Shown in pieces: positions 12,956 to 26,985 of a DNA stretch of 64,000 nt. Below the pieces are notes generated by a model. That model searched no databases, had not been told where the DNA came from, and saw only the letters and a program-made list of their open reading frames with translations. Every line of letters begins with the position of its first letter. Within the stretch, counting starts at the first letter, position 1. The stretch spans positions 34,390,587 through 34,454,586 of the forward strand of contig CM073591.1 of the NCBI GenBank assembly GCA_037074705.1, written 5' to 3'. Made by a program: the position numbers and the translations under genes. This DNA is from Zhengitettix transpicula. Taxonomy: Eukaryota; Arthropoda; Insecta; Orthoptera; Tetrigidae.

Positions 12956-14460
12956 ATTTCAATTAAACTTACCACCAAAGTTATTATCAATAAATAAAAG
13001 AGTTAATAGGCTGTATAGAAACAAGACTAGGTTTAAATTAAATTAAATGCAGTTAGTTATTTAATTAATAAAAAGATAAGATCAGCAATAACAAACATTA
13101 GAATTGAAATAGTAGACAACAGTAAATTGAGTAAAAATTGGCACAACACTAAACTGTTAAAGTAAAGACAAAGTATTATTACTGAACAGAATAATAAGCC
13201 ATGTTAATTAAATTTTATCTAAAATGAGTGTTATTTAATACAAATTCAAACATGATGAAACAAATTATTCAGTTTCAATTAATGGTACCTTTTAAAGGAG
13301 TTTGTGAGATACAAAATCTTTAATTAAACTTTATTTTTGATGTGTTAAAGTATTTTTTTAAAAGATACACCAGGCAAACAAAACAAACTGATTACTTTAA
13401 ATTGATATCAAACAGAAAAATAGAAGCAGTGCTTGTGATTCATGAACAAAAATGCTGAATAGTGAAAAGAAGAACGGGATGACAGTTGGAAAGTGAGCAA
13501 AGTATGCTATCATGACGAACAAAAATTTCAAACTTTCAACACTACTGGAACAAGATTATATTCTATTCAGACAGTTCTATAAAGAAACTTTACACTGTAC
13601 AAAGAAGGAATTATTTAAAATGAGATCTTGTAAAATGTTTTCAGATCAAAATAGAGATTAAAAATATAAAAGGAGACTAACTCCCAAAAAAATAAAGAGA
13701 ACTTCATTAAATAAGGTTATTGGTTGAAGTAAATGTACAATTATTGAGAAAAATTAAACATGGCATTTTACCACTTGCTATACATAATATTTGATATATA
13801 GGAACATGGTTAAATTAGTATTCCCAGAGTATAATATATATTTGAAAAGAATTTTTAATTCATATTTTAATATCATCTTAGAAAACATAAAAACAATAAG
13901 GATTCAATAAGTAAATCACCATTACTCTATTTCCGTACTCTGCATAAATTTATTATTTGTAGTCGATTGAACCATTTTACGGAAGTAATGTGGTCGGGAC
14001 GAAAAATGTTATAAATTTTTATCAATAGAGCTGAGCTAATATTGCATTACAAAAATCAATTTCCAAGAAGCGTCTAAACATATGAAACAGTGCGCTCAAA
14101 TATCTAATTACAACAAAAATGCGAAAGTATAAAGAAATGCAGCTCCTAATTATGTTATTAAAGTGTCGTTCTTGTTAATTTACGGAGTGTTTGTATCGTA
14201 AATAATTAACACTTTGCCTCATGCAATCCATGTGTTTGTGAACAATATTTCTATTACAATAGCAGATTGATTAAAATGCGTACAAAAATACAATGCTTTT
14301 ATTGATAAATATTGCTATAGCGAAATTTAGATAAATGAGAATTAGTTTTAGTAGCAAGCCAACGGCTGTCAAAACCAGCAGTCGGCTGCTAGCAATTGCG
14401 GTTATCGTCTGTTTACAACAATATGCAATGCAGACGAGTTCAAATCCTCAGATCGCTTAC

Positions 14461-14545
14461 CTGTTTAAATAAGAAAGAGTAAATAATTTGAAGCAACTGG
14501 CAACAAACCGGATCTATTTCTGGCTAAATACTGATTAGCTTCGAC
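14461..14545 (-). other. HYOU1: Probable 5' non-coding exon of HYOU1
   Basis: The HYOU1 ATG follows a splice acceptor at once, so a 5' untranslated exon must exist. On the minus strand TTTAAACAG|GTAAGCGATC gives a consensus donor, with the exon ending at 14461. The transcription start (upper limit here) is a guess. Between 12470 and 14460 lies one long AT-rich 5' intron holding only the foldback element at 12750. Confidence 0.5.
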
Positions 14546-15612
14546 CGCTCGACACGATAACATGTGCATGCGACATTAGTTTTAATACTTGGAGCCACTA
14601 CCAAAGATCCACGACTGCATTGTGTGTTAGCTTGTGATTGGCTCCAAAGAAATGAACCAACAATCTCATCATTAAATTTTGTTTTGAAAATTGATGGAAT
14701 ATAAGTATTAGGCAAGTTATTTGGACATACTGTTTTCCAAGATTTGGTTGTAATTTGAAAGAAACAAAAATGTTAAGTATTTAAAGTCGAAAAGTTGTTG
14801 TACAATTCCCCCCACAAAAATCACTCACAAAAAAATATAAAACAAACAGAAATTATTAGGAAATAACAGAGTAGTTTCTAAAAAGTATTGGTAAAAATAT
14901 CGTTTAAGAAATGAAAATTCAACCTACAGTGAAGTTTTATTCTTCAACCGTCATAAACATTATAAAACTGTTTAGTTTGTTTCATATAAATACTCTGCAA
15001 TCGTTAAAATTTCCCAGATCAATATGCCTATAGTTTTGATACGTAACAGATCTCTGCAGAGAAAATATTCCAACATCCGAGCATGCCAAATATTTCCAAA
15101 TGGTTTACTTAGTCGTTTCCCAGTCATACGCAGAATTTCCACTAAATTATTGCTCATATCCCTCCTTAATTCCTATATGTAACATTCTTCAACTTAGTTT
15201 CAAAAATTTATGACGTAATTATATTAAATTTGGAAACTAATTCCTTTACCTTCAATAAAAGTTAAGCATAACATTCTCTGTCAGCGATAAAACAGAGATG
15301 ACATATTAAATGAAACCCAACTTCTTCAGAAACGCTGAAATAATTGCTTGAAAGATCTCCAAAACTGGAGAAAGAAAAATAACGCGTTGCTATTTTAAAG
15401 TTGGTGTAATAGTAAAAAATAGATTGATGTGAAACTGTAGGACTTGCGTATGCAAACAAAAGTCGAAACAATTTATATCCTAAAAGCGGATAAAATTTAT
15501 TATGTGTTCGAAAATTGCCTATGTTTCTATCCCAGTATCGTCATATATCAAGTTCTATATTTTACTGTTCATGCTTTATGCTTGTATTTAATTCTCGTTT
15601 AATTCTTCATGA

Positions 15613-15655
<43 letters not shown>

Positions 15656-15855
15656 TATAGTCATCTATATTATTTTATTTTACGTTCAAGTAACGATTCA
15701 TAATCAGAAATGAATTCCTTAAATATTTGAAGAAAATTCCTCTTTGTTATCTTTGATTAAGTTGTTGACTACGGACTGATCTGTTTGCAGATTATTGCTT
15801 TGTATTGGTAGATCGTCAGCTGTCTTGCTCTACCAAAGTGGTTGCCAGCTTTGAA
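14546..15855. promoter_or_regulatory. Divergent intergenic region, HYOU1 / CWF19L2
   Basis: About 1.3 kb separates the two gene starts, so they may share regulatory sequence. On the HYOU1 strand a CCAAT box (14641-14637) is followed 23 bases later by CGTGG (14613-14609), the complement of the CCACG half of an ER-stress element. Spacing and orientation do not fit the canonical CCAAT-N9-CCACG. An (AT)n tract occupies about 15617-15653. No gene is seen here. Confidence 0.4.
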
Positions 15856-18800
15856 ATGTCATTCATTAACTTCGAAAATTCCAATGTGAGGCATAAAAAT
15901 AGAAAGGAAATAAAGGAGGCACGAGAAATTATTTTAAAAAAGGTTAGGTACATTTTGTGAAAATAATATTGACACACAATTTAATTGCTTAATTCTATGT
16001 TTTGAAATTGGATTTTAAGTTTGGTGCGTGAATACATGCAGGAAAATTTACTTGGAAGTGAAAATAACTTAAAGATTCTGACACTAGTAGTTATTTCAGT
16101 TTCCAGCATCCTTGTATTGATTAGGTTCCTGTGTGTTTGATACGTGACATAAACTGCATTTTATCCATAAAGTTATTTTAATCTTCTGTAATCCTATCAT
16201 GAATAAGTTATCACGACATTTCATGTACATCCAGTAGTTCTGGTAAAGCAAGAAGGTTGGAAATGATTGAAGATTATGGGGTTTGTTGGATCAATCATCT
16301 GCACTAGGGGGAGGGGCAAGTGGTAGCTAGGTCTAATGTTATCATTGAGTACCCAGTTACCAATGTACATTGTATACCTGAATGTATACATTTTGGTAAA
16401 TGTACACCTTGTACTAAAACTGAAAATGAACATTTTTAAAATGTTTTATAATGTACTACTATAATGTAGTAAACTTAAAATATTTATTTAAATACATCAT
16501 AAAATTCTGTGTTCTGAAATAATTTCATTTTTTTTCCAAGGCAGAGGAGGATTTTTTCAAAAGAAAATCTTTGGAAGAGAGAAGGAAACAGAGAGGTGAT
16601 GATAAATGGATCCTTCCAGAATTAGATGAAAGAATTAAGGAAAGCGGTGGTTGTGTGAAGCATAAGAAGAATAAAAAGGAGAAAAAAAGGAAGAAGAAAA
16701 AGAAAAGAAAGAAGTCCTCAAATTCAGTATGTTACAATACAAGAATTTTAGTTTTATAGCCAAATTCAGGTGAAAACCTTTATTTGTATACTCTAATTCA
16801 TCTCATATTGCTGTTTTCTTATATCAACTGTTGGAAAAAGGGTATTATTAATTCTATATTTTAGCATCGCATATGCATGTGGGTAATATTTATATTAATG
16901 TGTACATATTAAAATGAACATTTACAAAATTATATATTTGTCATAGTTTGTTAGGAAGTTAAGAAACCAACTTTAAATGCACATCACAGAGCAAAAACAG
17001 AAACAATGAAAATAGCAAACAAACCAAACTATTCTACTCCAAGCACTCGAAAGGTTTTAGTAAATTAACAAAATGTAATGATTCAATTTAAATTATTTGA
17101 ACCATTTAACTTAAAAATTTATGTAATATTATTATATACATCATAATTGAGTTGTCATAAGTCATTTGGATATTGTTCTAGGCACCTTACACTTAATCTA
17201 TTTTTAATTACAATTAAATGAGGAAAAGTAAAAATCTTCTTTGTACAAAGTTCTTCTAGTTTAAGGGAAACTATTAGATCTCAAGCTGACTGCAAATGTG
17301 ATAGGTGGTGTTTTTCTTCTACATGATGCAGTAGCGGATACTTATCTGTGTAAGACATGTGACATAGAAACACTATGATGATAATTGCATGGTTTTTTAT
17401 GTCTACCATGATTCAGCCAACTGCACTAACTAGTCAAATAAACATTAGTAGACGTAGGTGTTTTATAATATCATGACAGTTGTTAGAATTCTTTGTTAAT
17501 TTCAAGAATAACAAATAAAAGTTAACCTACATGCTACCTTAGTTGGTGTTAGAAGGCAGTTAAACATGAATAGCTGAAAGAGATCCCAAAATTAGCATTG
17601 TAAGGTATTGAGTTGACACAGAAATTCCTAGATGTTTTAAGAGAAGAGATTGGTTTTCTCATTTGAGAAATATACTTCTATTATTTCTTATATGTTTCTT
17701 TTTTAGTAACCTTTCCATGAGAGAGAGTTTTTGTGGAGTGTTGAAGTGTGAGGATTTGACATGCTTGAATTGGTTGTGCTTACTTTTGCTTACCATAATT
17801 TTTTAATTGTTGAAATACACTGAATAAAACTTCATACCTTCTCCAGGACAGTGAAGAAGATAGCAGTGAGGTGGAATGGATAGAGAAGGAAAAGGGTGAA
17901 GAAAAGAAAATTACAGAAGATCCCCAGAAACCAACTCTACAGAGGGATGATTGGATGAATTTCTTTGATACAGTTTCAACCACAAGTTCAAGTAGAGAAA
18001 ACAAAAAGAATTTGGCTGTCAACAAAAATGATGAAAAAAATATTTTGGACAAGGTATTATATTTCTTTACTCTGTTTATTACCTTAGTTATTATTCTTTA
18101 GTCAGGATTAGTTGACGACTTGTTTAATGTAGCTATCTATTTTGGTATTATATAAATAAATTATGACTAATTATATAAATAAATTATAGTCATAATTTTA
18201 GTAGCTGGGTACCTAGAGTTGTCCAGGTATTTATGTTAAAAAATAATTTTACATTATTTATCCACCATCAAGAGCATCACATTTTTGAAAATTTACATTT
18301 CACTCCCTCTACCATACCTATACTGACTAAATGTTAATTTCATTATAACCAGTATGATGACTCACTGTCAAAACAGACGCAAGTCAATGAATCTTGAAAT
18401 TGTCAAACAAAGTTAAAATATTCTACTGGAACACTCAGAGAGCGTAAAACACTCCTCACACCCTTATAGAGTTTAAAAATATTCCTGGTACCTTGCGAGA
18501 GTCAGAAATATTCTTGGTACCTTAAAAAAGTTAAAAATCCTCCTGGTACCCCAAAAGAGTCAAAATTACTTCTGATATGTTGAGAGAGTACATTTAGGGA
18601 ATCAAAAATACTCATAGTACTTTAAAAGTCTCAAAAATACTTGCGGAATCATTAAAGAGTAAAAAATACTCCTTGGGCCTTATAAGAGTGAAAAATTCTC
18701 TGGAAACCTTAAGAGAATCAAAATTATTACTGATATATGAAGGTTGTCAAAAATACAGCCAGTATCTTAAGAGAGCATTAAATAATATCAGTAGCCTTAG

Positions 18801-21800
18801 ACAGACCATTTACTTTTGGTTCTTAAGTGAGTCAAAAACACTTCTAGTAGGTTACAAGAATCAAAAATACTTCCAGTACTTTACGAGAGAGAAAATTAAT
18901 CTCATAATGTTAAAAAATCAAATATAGTCCCAGTAGCTAAGAGAGTGGAATATACCCTAATGAGTCATAGGCATGTTTATCTCATCCAGTGTTTGCTCCT
19001 GGATATTAAGTAAAGTGTACAAAATTTGGTATAAATTGCTTCACACGTTTAATATTATACACAGAACTTTATTTCATCCTTAATAATAAGAAAAATATTG
19101 AAATTCAGACAAATGAAGTGATATTATTACCACACATTTCTGGAAACCTTGTTTGGTTATTCAGGTTCAAAGAAAACTAAAAAAACACAATAACCTAGAG
19201 CAATACAACTGCACAATTCAGTTGGCAAAATAAAGTTTCCAGAAATGTGTGGTATTTATATCACTTCTTTTTTCAGTATTTGACTATTTTTCATATTATT
19301 TATCAAAACAGACATAATTTTTTCATTTTTTATTTCATCCTTGTTCATCCCCATTTCTTTACTGCTTAAACTACAACTTAACTGGCATTTTAAAATGTCA
19401 GAATTATTCTCGGCAACTTCCATAACCCTGTATTTGACACCAGTCTTGGTAGTTTTTGTGGGTATTTTTATGTAAAACTCCTCCATCCCTATCCCCTATC
19501 TAAAGGAGTTGATTATACAGAAACAACAAGGGAGAAAACCATCAACCTTGATATATCTGCAGATTTAGCTTATTTTAAAATTTCCATAACCCTGTATTTG
19601 ACACCAGTCTTGGTAGTTTTTGTGGGTATTTTTATGTAAAACTCCTCCATCCCTATCCCCTATCTAAAGGAGTTGATTATACAGAAACAACAAGGGAGAA
19701 AACCATCAACCTTGATATATCTGCAGATTTAGCTTATTTTAAAATTTCCACCCCTGTTCCTAGTTTTTGTGTATTACTCCCACAATGTTTGTTGCTAGAT
19801 TGAAAGGAACATGTGTACAAAATTTGGTTGAATTGGTTCCACATGTTTAAATTTGAATCCAAATTTATTTATTAAAAGAAGAAATCAAGGTGTGGCAGAA
19901 TTAATGGAAGATATTGGCAATGTATTGAAATTATTTATAAATCTCCTAAATCAAGGACAAAAAAAATTGTGAAATTATATTTCTATCAATTTTTTCTGAC
20001 TAAGTCAATTTATGTATTTCAATAATTGCTTATATTATTTAGCAATTTGCACATATAATATTATATCTTTTATGTATCTTGTATTGGTGATAAGCTCAAA
20101 AAATAAATCCATTTTACATTTAAATCTAGTTATACTTAACATAAAAAGCATTTAATTATTTATACTCCTGTAACAAGTTTAAATATCTCAAGCGTAATGA
20201 ACTTGTAGCTTGGACAAAGTGATAGAGAACTAAACCCTTATTGGAAAGATGGTGGTACTGGATTACCAAAAGTGGAAAATTCCAGTGGCAAAGTGGGTAC
20301 CTCTGTTGGAGATGGTGGAGTTGCGTGGTTGCAGAAGGCTTTGGAACGTGTGCGCCAGCAAGCAAAAGAAGAAGGACGAACAGAAGAAGATGTAGCAAGA
20401 GATCGCTGGGGAGTGAGTAGTTATTTCTTTTATATATTAATTTGGAACTGTGTCTGACAATAAGATTTATTTAAAGAAAATATATATTTTGCCTTGTTCC
20501 AGTCCTTGGAGAGACTTGAAAATATGTTGGCTGATGCTAAGGATAAGTGGGCCAATAGTGACAGAAATCCCAGTAGTGTTAAAAGATGGCATTCAGGCAA
20601 CAGAAAGAACATACATTTCCAAAAACCAGGAGAAAAATCCTCCAGAGAAAGTAACAATTTTAAGAGATCACCAGAGACAGAGTCTAAAGCTAAGTTCAGT
20701 TCGTCCTCTAATTGGAGGCCAGCAGATGATAGGAGTGGATCTAGGATACCAAATTGGAAGAAAAAGCGTGAGCCAGAAAAATCTGCCGATAAAATTATGT
20801 CACCTATAGGTAATTGTTATTAATGATTTATATAATTAACATGTCATATTTATACTTTATATTTTGTATGTATGACTTGAAAGTTGTAAACAGCGGACCC
20901 TTGAGTTATGAATTTATTTCATTCCTTGACTCTAGTCGTATCTTGAATTGTTCATAACCCAAATCTATTTTTCACATTGAAACACAGTTTATGTTCCAGG
21001 CTCAGATACTCTGAAAATAATTTTGTTAAGCATTAATTTTGATGAATAGCATATTAATAATTGTATGGTAAAGAAAGATAGACATATGGGAGACAGTTGG
21101 GAATATGCTCTAAAGAAAGAGTGTAATGTGCCAATGTGACTTGTCACCAATATATAAATCTTCAACATTGGAATTATTCCTTAATGGATGCTCCATTCTT
21201 CAATTCCTTCTACTCATTCCACCCTCTACACCTGTAATATGAGTAACTATATTCGCCAGGGTCGTCAATTGACAGGGTTGCTCAGTTGTTAGAGTGGTTT
21301 GTGTACAGAGCAAATGTGCCCAGGTTTGATTCTCAGCCTTGCCAAATATTCTCAGTCTTTCTTTCTTCTTCCTTTCCTCTTCACGCCGTGAACATGCTTT
21401 CCTCAGACCATATTTCTATACCCACAACAGCTCGTGGTGGCTGGAAAAAACTGTGGATAGCATAACTGGCCAGACTGGGAATGGTCAGCTGGGAACAGAA
21501 CTACACATGAAGTTCTAAGATAAAAGGACAGAGGAAGGTAGGTAGGTGAGTTGCAAAATCGCCATGTGAGATCAGGAATGGGCATGAGATGGAACATTGT
21601 ACCAACATCATATATTATGTATAAAGTAAGTAAGAATGATATGACATTGACAAATTAATTAATATGAACAGACTGTGCAGTCAGGTGGCACAAAGTGCAG
21701 TCCTGTTCTTGAGGAAGGGTTTCAGTTCCTTCAAAATTTGACATGCTCATACTGTCAACTTCTAATTTAATGTGCATGTCTTTCCTGTCCATATAAATTT

Positions 21801-23938
21801 TATAATGTATGTCATTTAAATGTGGGTTTGGACCTTAATATTGTATTGTCTTTCAGAAAAAAAGCAAAATATCAGTCAGAAGAAACATCAGAGTTCATCA
21901 AGTTCATCTGATTCAGAAAGTAACATCAAGCTGACAGAATCTGAACTGCTGACAGATGATCAAATGAATGAATTGGGTGCAAAAATTGTGAAGGCAGAAA
22001 TTCTTGGCAATGATGTTAGTAATCTTGAAGTTCTTTTCTGTAGTATATTTCAATATTCTAAAATGCATGTTGTGTTTTTTGTAATATATGTAGACATTTG
22101 CACATCAGTTTGTCTCATAAAACAATTGTTATGTGATTTTTTTAGTTTTCCATGTTTGTGTGGGCAAGTGTTACCTACTGTCACTTATTTTTCATTCATT
22201 TTTTGTTGAAAAAACTTGAAAACAGATAGCTTGTTTTTCTAACAGATGGTCTAATTGATTAGATAATGTTAACCTACCTTTTAGGATCTGGCTAAGGAAC
22301 TGCGATTGAAACTAGAGACTGCTCGTGTAGCAAAGGCCAAGTATGAAACTAAACCAAATAAAGACAAGGAAGAGGTAATTTTCTTAACAAAGACTGATGT
22401 CCATGGAAACATTCGTCCTGCTCATTTATTATCCTCAAACATGAATAATCAAAGAAAGATGGAACAAAGAAATAAACCTCGCCGTGACATGAAAAGTCAG
22501 TTCTTGGAGAACACTCATTCTCTGCAGGAAATGGTAATGTAAATGAATTATGTAAATTTAGTTTCATGTAATAAGAATTAAAATATGTTTGAGTAACCAA
22601 TTTCATTATCTTTTTTCCAGTTTGAACTTGAAAAGTTCAGATCATCTGGTGATGGAGAAGCAGAATTTATAAGACTTGCTGGAAAGGTATGTTGCTTATG
22701 TATCTACAATCTGTAGCCTCCAAACATATAAATCAAAACATTCATTTGATTAGCAAAATGTTAATGTTTCATACGTTCACACCAGGTACCATTCCAGAAT
22801 TATATCATAAATGCTTCATATTGAATCCGACATAACAGCAATTAATGTACAAACAATTGCTACGATCCCTTATTGTTATGCTGTAGCTTTCAACTGACAT
22901 AAAACTCCAATTTTCCCATGGATTGCCTTGGTTTTACGAGACACAGAATTTCAATAGCATGAACCAAGAAGCATCTAAAGAGTACCTTAATTTGATAATC
23001 TGTCTGATTGCCTCACATATGTATTTGGAAAATCTTCCTTAAAAAAGGCCACATATTTTCCTTTGAATCAATTTAGTTTGTTGCCATACTTATACTTGAC
23101 CATTTTTAATATTTTAACAGATCCTTGAAACATTCTCGTATGAATCTATAGAAAATGGCTCAAATAATATAAAACTAATCCAGTGCAGTGTATTTTGAAG
23201 CTTTAAATGGAAAGCCTGAGAAGTAATAATCATGACAAGCTTCATGTCTGCAACACAGCATTAATACATTTCAGAAAAAAGCAGTTAATTTTTCTGACTG
23301 CTACTCACATCAGATTTACAAATCCTGAGCAATATGATTCACTAATAACCTCTAATTTCATTAGGATGTATTTAAACCACTTCAATTTGTTCATTTATTT
23401 ATGTAACACATAGCAAAAATGTATTTATTATATATACATTTATATTTAATATATGTATTTATTTAAAATGACCATCGGTCATGTTGCATTTGCCTTTGTT
23501 GGTGTCCTTGTGCCACAGCGGTATTGTTAGAGTCCGCCACAATTTTGGCAGACATGTCCTGGAATACTCAGTTGCTTGGAAGAACCCGTGGAGTGTGGTT
23601 AGCAGTCAGTATCCCGGGGGAGCTCAAAATGTGTGGAGCTGGTAATTGAATGGAACAATTACAGATATTGTAATTTCAGGTTATGAGATATAGCCGATAA
23701 CTAAGCCACGCCCTCAGCATATCCAAAACTCATGTCTCAAAGAATAAAGATATTAAAGAAAAGTTTTGATAATTTTTTTTACATAAAAAATTATCTGGCA
23801 CCCTAATTATTGAGGAACTTTGGAACTGGATGAATCGTCTAACTTAAAGCAATAAATGTTACATTTTGGCGCCCAGAACGGTTGGGACTATATATGATTT
23901 TGCTACATTTTTGGGGAAACCAGCCATATTAGTACATT

Positions 23939-23991
<53 letters not shown>

Positions 23992-24975
23992 GCAATATTG
24001 GTCTGGAAAGGAAAGAGAGATAGGTGTGGCTTTCCTGAAAGTGAAGTGCGGTGTTGCCATAAGGCACTGAAGTTCTTCAAATTTTCGGAGGCTCTCAGCC
24101 TCCTTCTTCAGAAAGGAGTGTTACACCATTCCATATATATTTGGTAAAATGGTGAGAAAACTGAATGCTTTTTTACAATTTAATTTGGCATAACTGGTAT
24201 AATTCAATGCATTAACTCTTAATTATGATGACAATTTACTAAATAATTTTAATAATAGCTCAACACATTTTATGTATCATCCACTAACAAGGGGATATCA
24301 TCTATTAGCAAAAATTGGTAGCTATAGCATATTTTTCATGTTATTTATTTCTTATTTCAGGTTGGTGCTGGGAATGAGTATGATGTAAGTGATGATTTTG
24401 CTGAAAAAGCTTGTCACTCAGGCAGATCTAATGCAGAAAGAGAACATGGAAGAGTAATTGCAGAAAACCGGAGGATTAATAAAGTGCTTGATGGTTGCAA
24501 GTGGTGTCTGGGAGGTTCAGAGTTACCAAAGCACTTGCTCATATCTTTAGGAGAAAAGGTTAGTGTACTGAGTTGAAGGTTGATTACACATCAAACAAGA
24601 CAAAAATAGGAAAGATAGACAGCAAAGTTGACACATAAAATCAATAGTTGCTCCAGTCTGGCTGAGGTGAGGTGAGAGAATATGAGAAATTATCATGGAC
24701 CTGAGCCCACTTCGTCAGCATAGACGGTCTGAACTGCATGCCAGACGGTCACAAATTGAAACTAAGGTGCATTAGACAGCAATTTATATATGTATATGTA
24801 GTAAGTATATGACATTGTAAAAAATAATTCTGATATTGCTATGGAAAGGAAAGAGAGATAGGTGTGGCTTCCCTAAAAGTGAAGTAGGGTGTAGCCATAG
24901 GGAACCAAAGGTAGTTCTTCAAATTTTTAGAGGCTCTCAGTCTTCTTCTTCAGGAAGGAGTGTTACACCATTCCA

Positions 24976-25030
<55 letters not shown>

Positions 25031-26917
25031 TCAATAGTTAGTCCAGTGGGGGTGAGGAAAATAATACAAATAATTTATATACAATGTAAGGAACTTTAAT
25101 TTGGTGACAGTCACATTTGATCTTTAGATAGTGCGGAAATATAGAAATAAATAGGAGAAGGTTAGAATTACCCATTATGTGAATGCATCTGCTCGGGTGT
25201 AGAATTACACACAAAAAATAGCATATTGTAATATAATGTTGGAGGAGGGGGAGTTCCTTTATATGAAAAAATTATTTGATTGGCTTGAAATAAAATTGAT
25301 TTATTATTAATGGTTTACACAAATTCAACAGGGTTCTTTTAAATTGTATCAATGTAACAACATTTACTCACTCTTCTTTTTAGATAATTTACTTTACTAC
25401 ATTCAATATCCAAATAAATTTCTGGTACGTTAAATGGGCAAATCTCAGGGTGATTTTATGAAACATTGATCATAAACCAAAAAAAAAGGGGTTGCATTTA
25501 AGGGCGTATACGTGCGGAAGAAATCTCAATTATTTGCTTCGCAGACAGAAACTCGCCTGTTCTTTTGTAATCAACTTTTCTCCAGGCTAACTGAAAAATC
25601 TTCACATGAATTTCTGGCAGCTTCCTCCTTTACACTTCCTCGTCAGCGAACCAATTCTTAGCATCTCTAGGCAGCGTCTTCTTGCATTGGTTGAGCCTTT
25701 TTTTCCTTCTCCAAGTTGTACTTGTGAACTCTTACATTACACTCCAAGTTGTACTTGCGAACTCTTACATTACACTCCAAGTTGTACTTGCGAACTCTTA
25801 CTACACTCCAAGTTGTAGATATTCTTCAAGTTATTCATATGAACTGTCCTCTCCAACAACATCTTTCGAACTCATATATTTACTCGTACATTTTTTCCCT
25901 TTCCAGACTTCCTTGTTCTCCCAGTTATAGATAGGAACTGTACTGTTTCCTTGCTCATCCACTTTCCAGCTCAACTTTCTTCGTTCCCCACAGTTCCACC
26001 CAGAAACCTCTTGATTTCAACTAATCTTTAGCAGATTTACTCTCACCCATTGAAAGGGTTGACTTTCAGGGATTTTGGTCAGGTAAATACCCCTAAGACT
26101 GGGTTATCCCATAATCCGCCACCTTTGTCTGAAGGCACGGTTTCTCCTCGACACCCCATCATCTTGGCGCCAACTTTTATGGCCGTAATTTCCAGCTAGG
26201 CACAGCTCAGCTCTCTCTGGGAACACAGGTGATTTTACTAAAATATTAAAAATTAGTCTTAAATTAATTTGGAGGGTGCTCTGCGCTATAATATGTTCAA
26301 TGCAGGGAGAAGGAATGAAGAAGAGGAAAGACTGAACATATTGACAGAAGACAAATTGGGTATCTATCTATCTTTCCCTCTACTCTATCCATTCCTCCAC
26401 TAAAAACTATTAATTGTCCACAATAAGACTGTCTATATTTGCCTGGTCAGGAACTTGACCCGGTGGCCGAGATGGTTAAGGCGTCTGTGTACTAAGCAGA
26501 ATACGTGGGTTCAAGTCCCGCCTGGGTCAAATATTTTCCGTCTTTCCTTCTTCTTCCATCCTTCTCTCTGCTTTGAACATATGCTTTTCTATGTGCGTAA
26601 TTCTTCGCCCGAGCATATGAATTCACATAAAGCGCAATCCTCCTATTTCTCCTATTTATTTCTATCCTTCCTCACTATCCAAGTTTGAATATATATATAT
26701 ATATATATATTGGTATGGAAAGGATAGAGAGATAGGTTGTGGCTTACCTGAAAGTGAAGTACGGTGTCGCCATGAGGAACTGAAGGTTGTTCTTCAAATT
26801 TTCGGAGGCTCTCAGCCTCCTTCTTCAGGAAGGAGTGTTACACCATTCCGTGCACCGGCCGGCTGCTCTCTATCCTTTCCATACCAATATTTTTGACAAT
26901 GTCACATTCTCACTATT

Positions 26918-26985
<68 letters not shown>

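Noticed and set aside
25711..25820. CRISPR-like regular repeats
   Set aside because: The 33-bp units are contiguous with no spacers, so this is a plain tandem repeat in a eukaryotic element.
26457..26528. Possible functional tRNA-Ser(ACT) gene
   Set aside because: The cloverleaf lacks the long variable arm, an ACT anticodon is unusual, and decayed relatives with the same 3' body occur elsewhere, so it is a SINE head.
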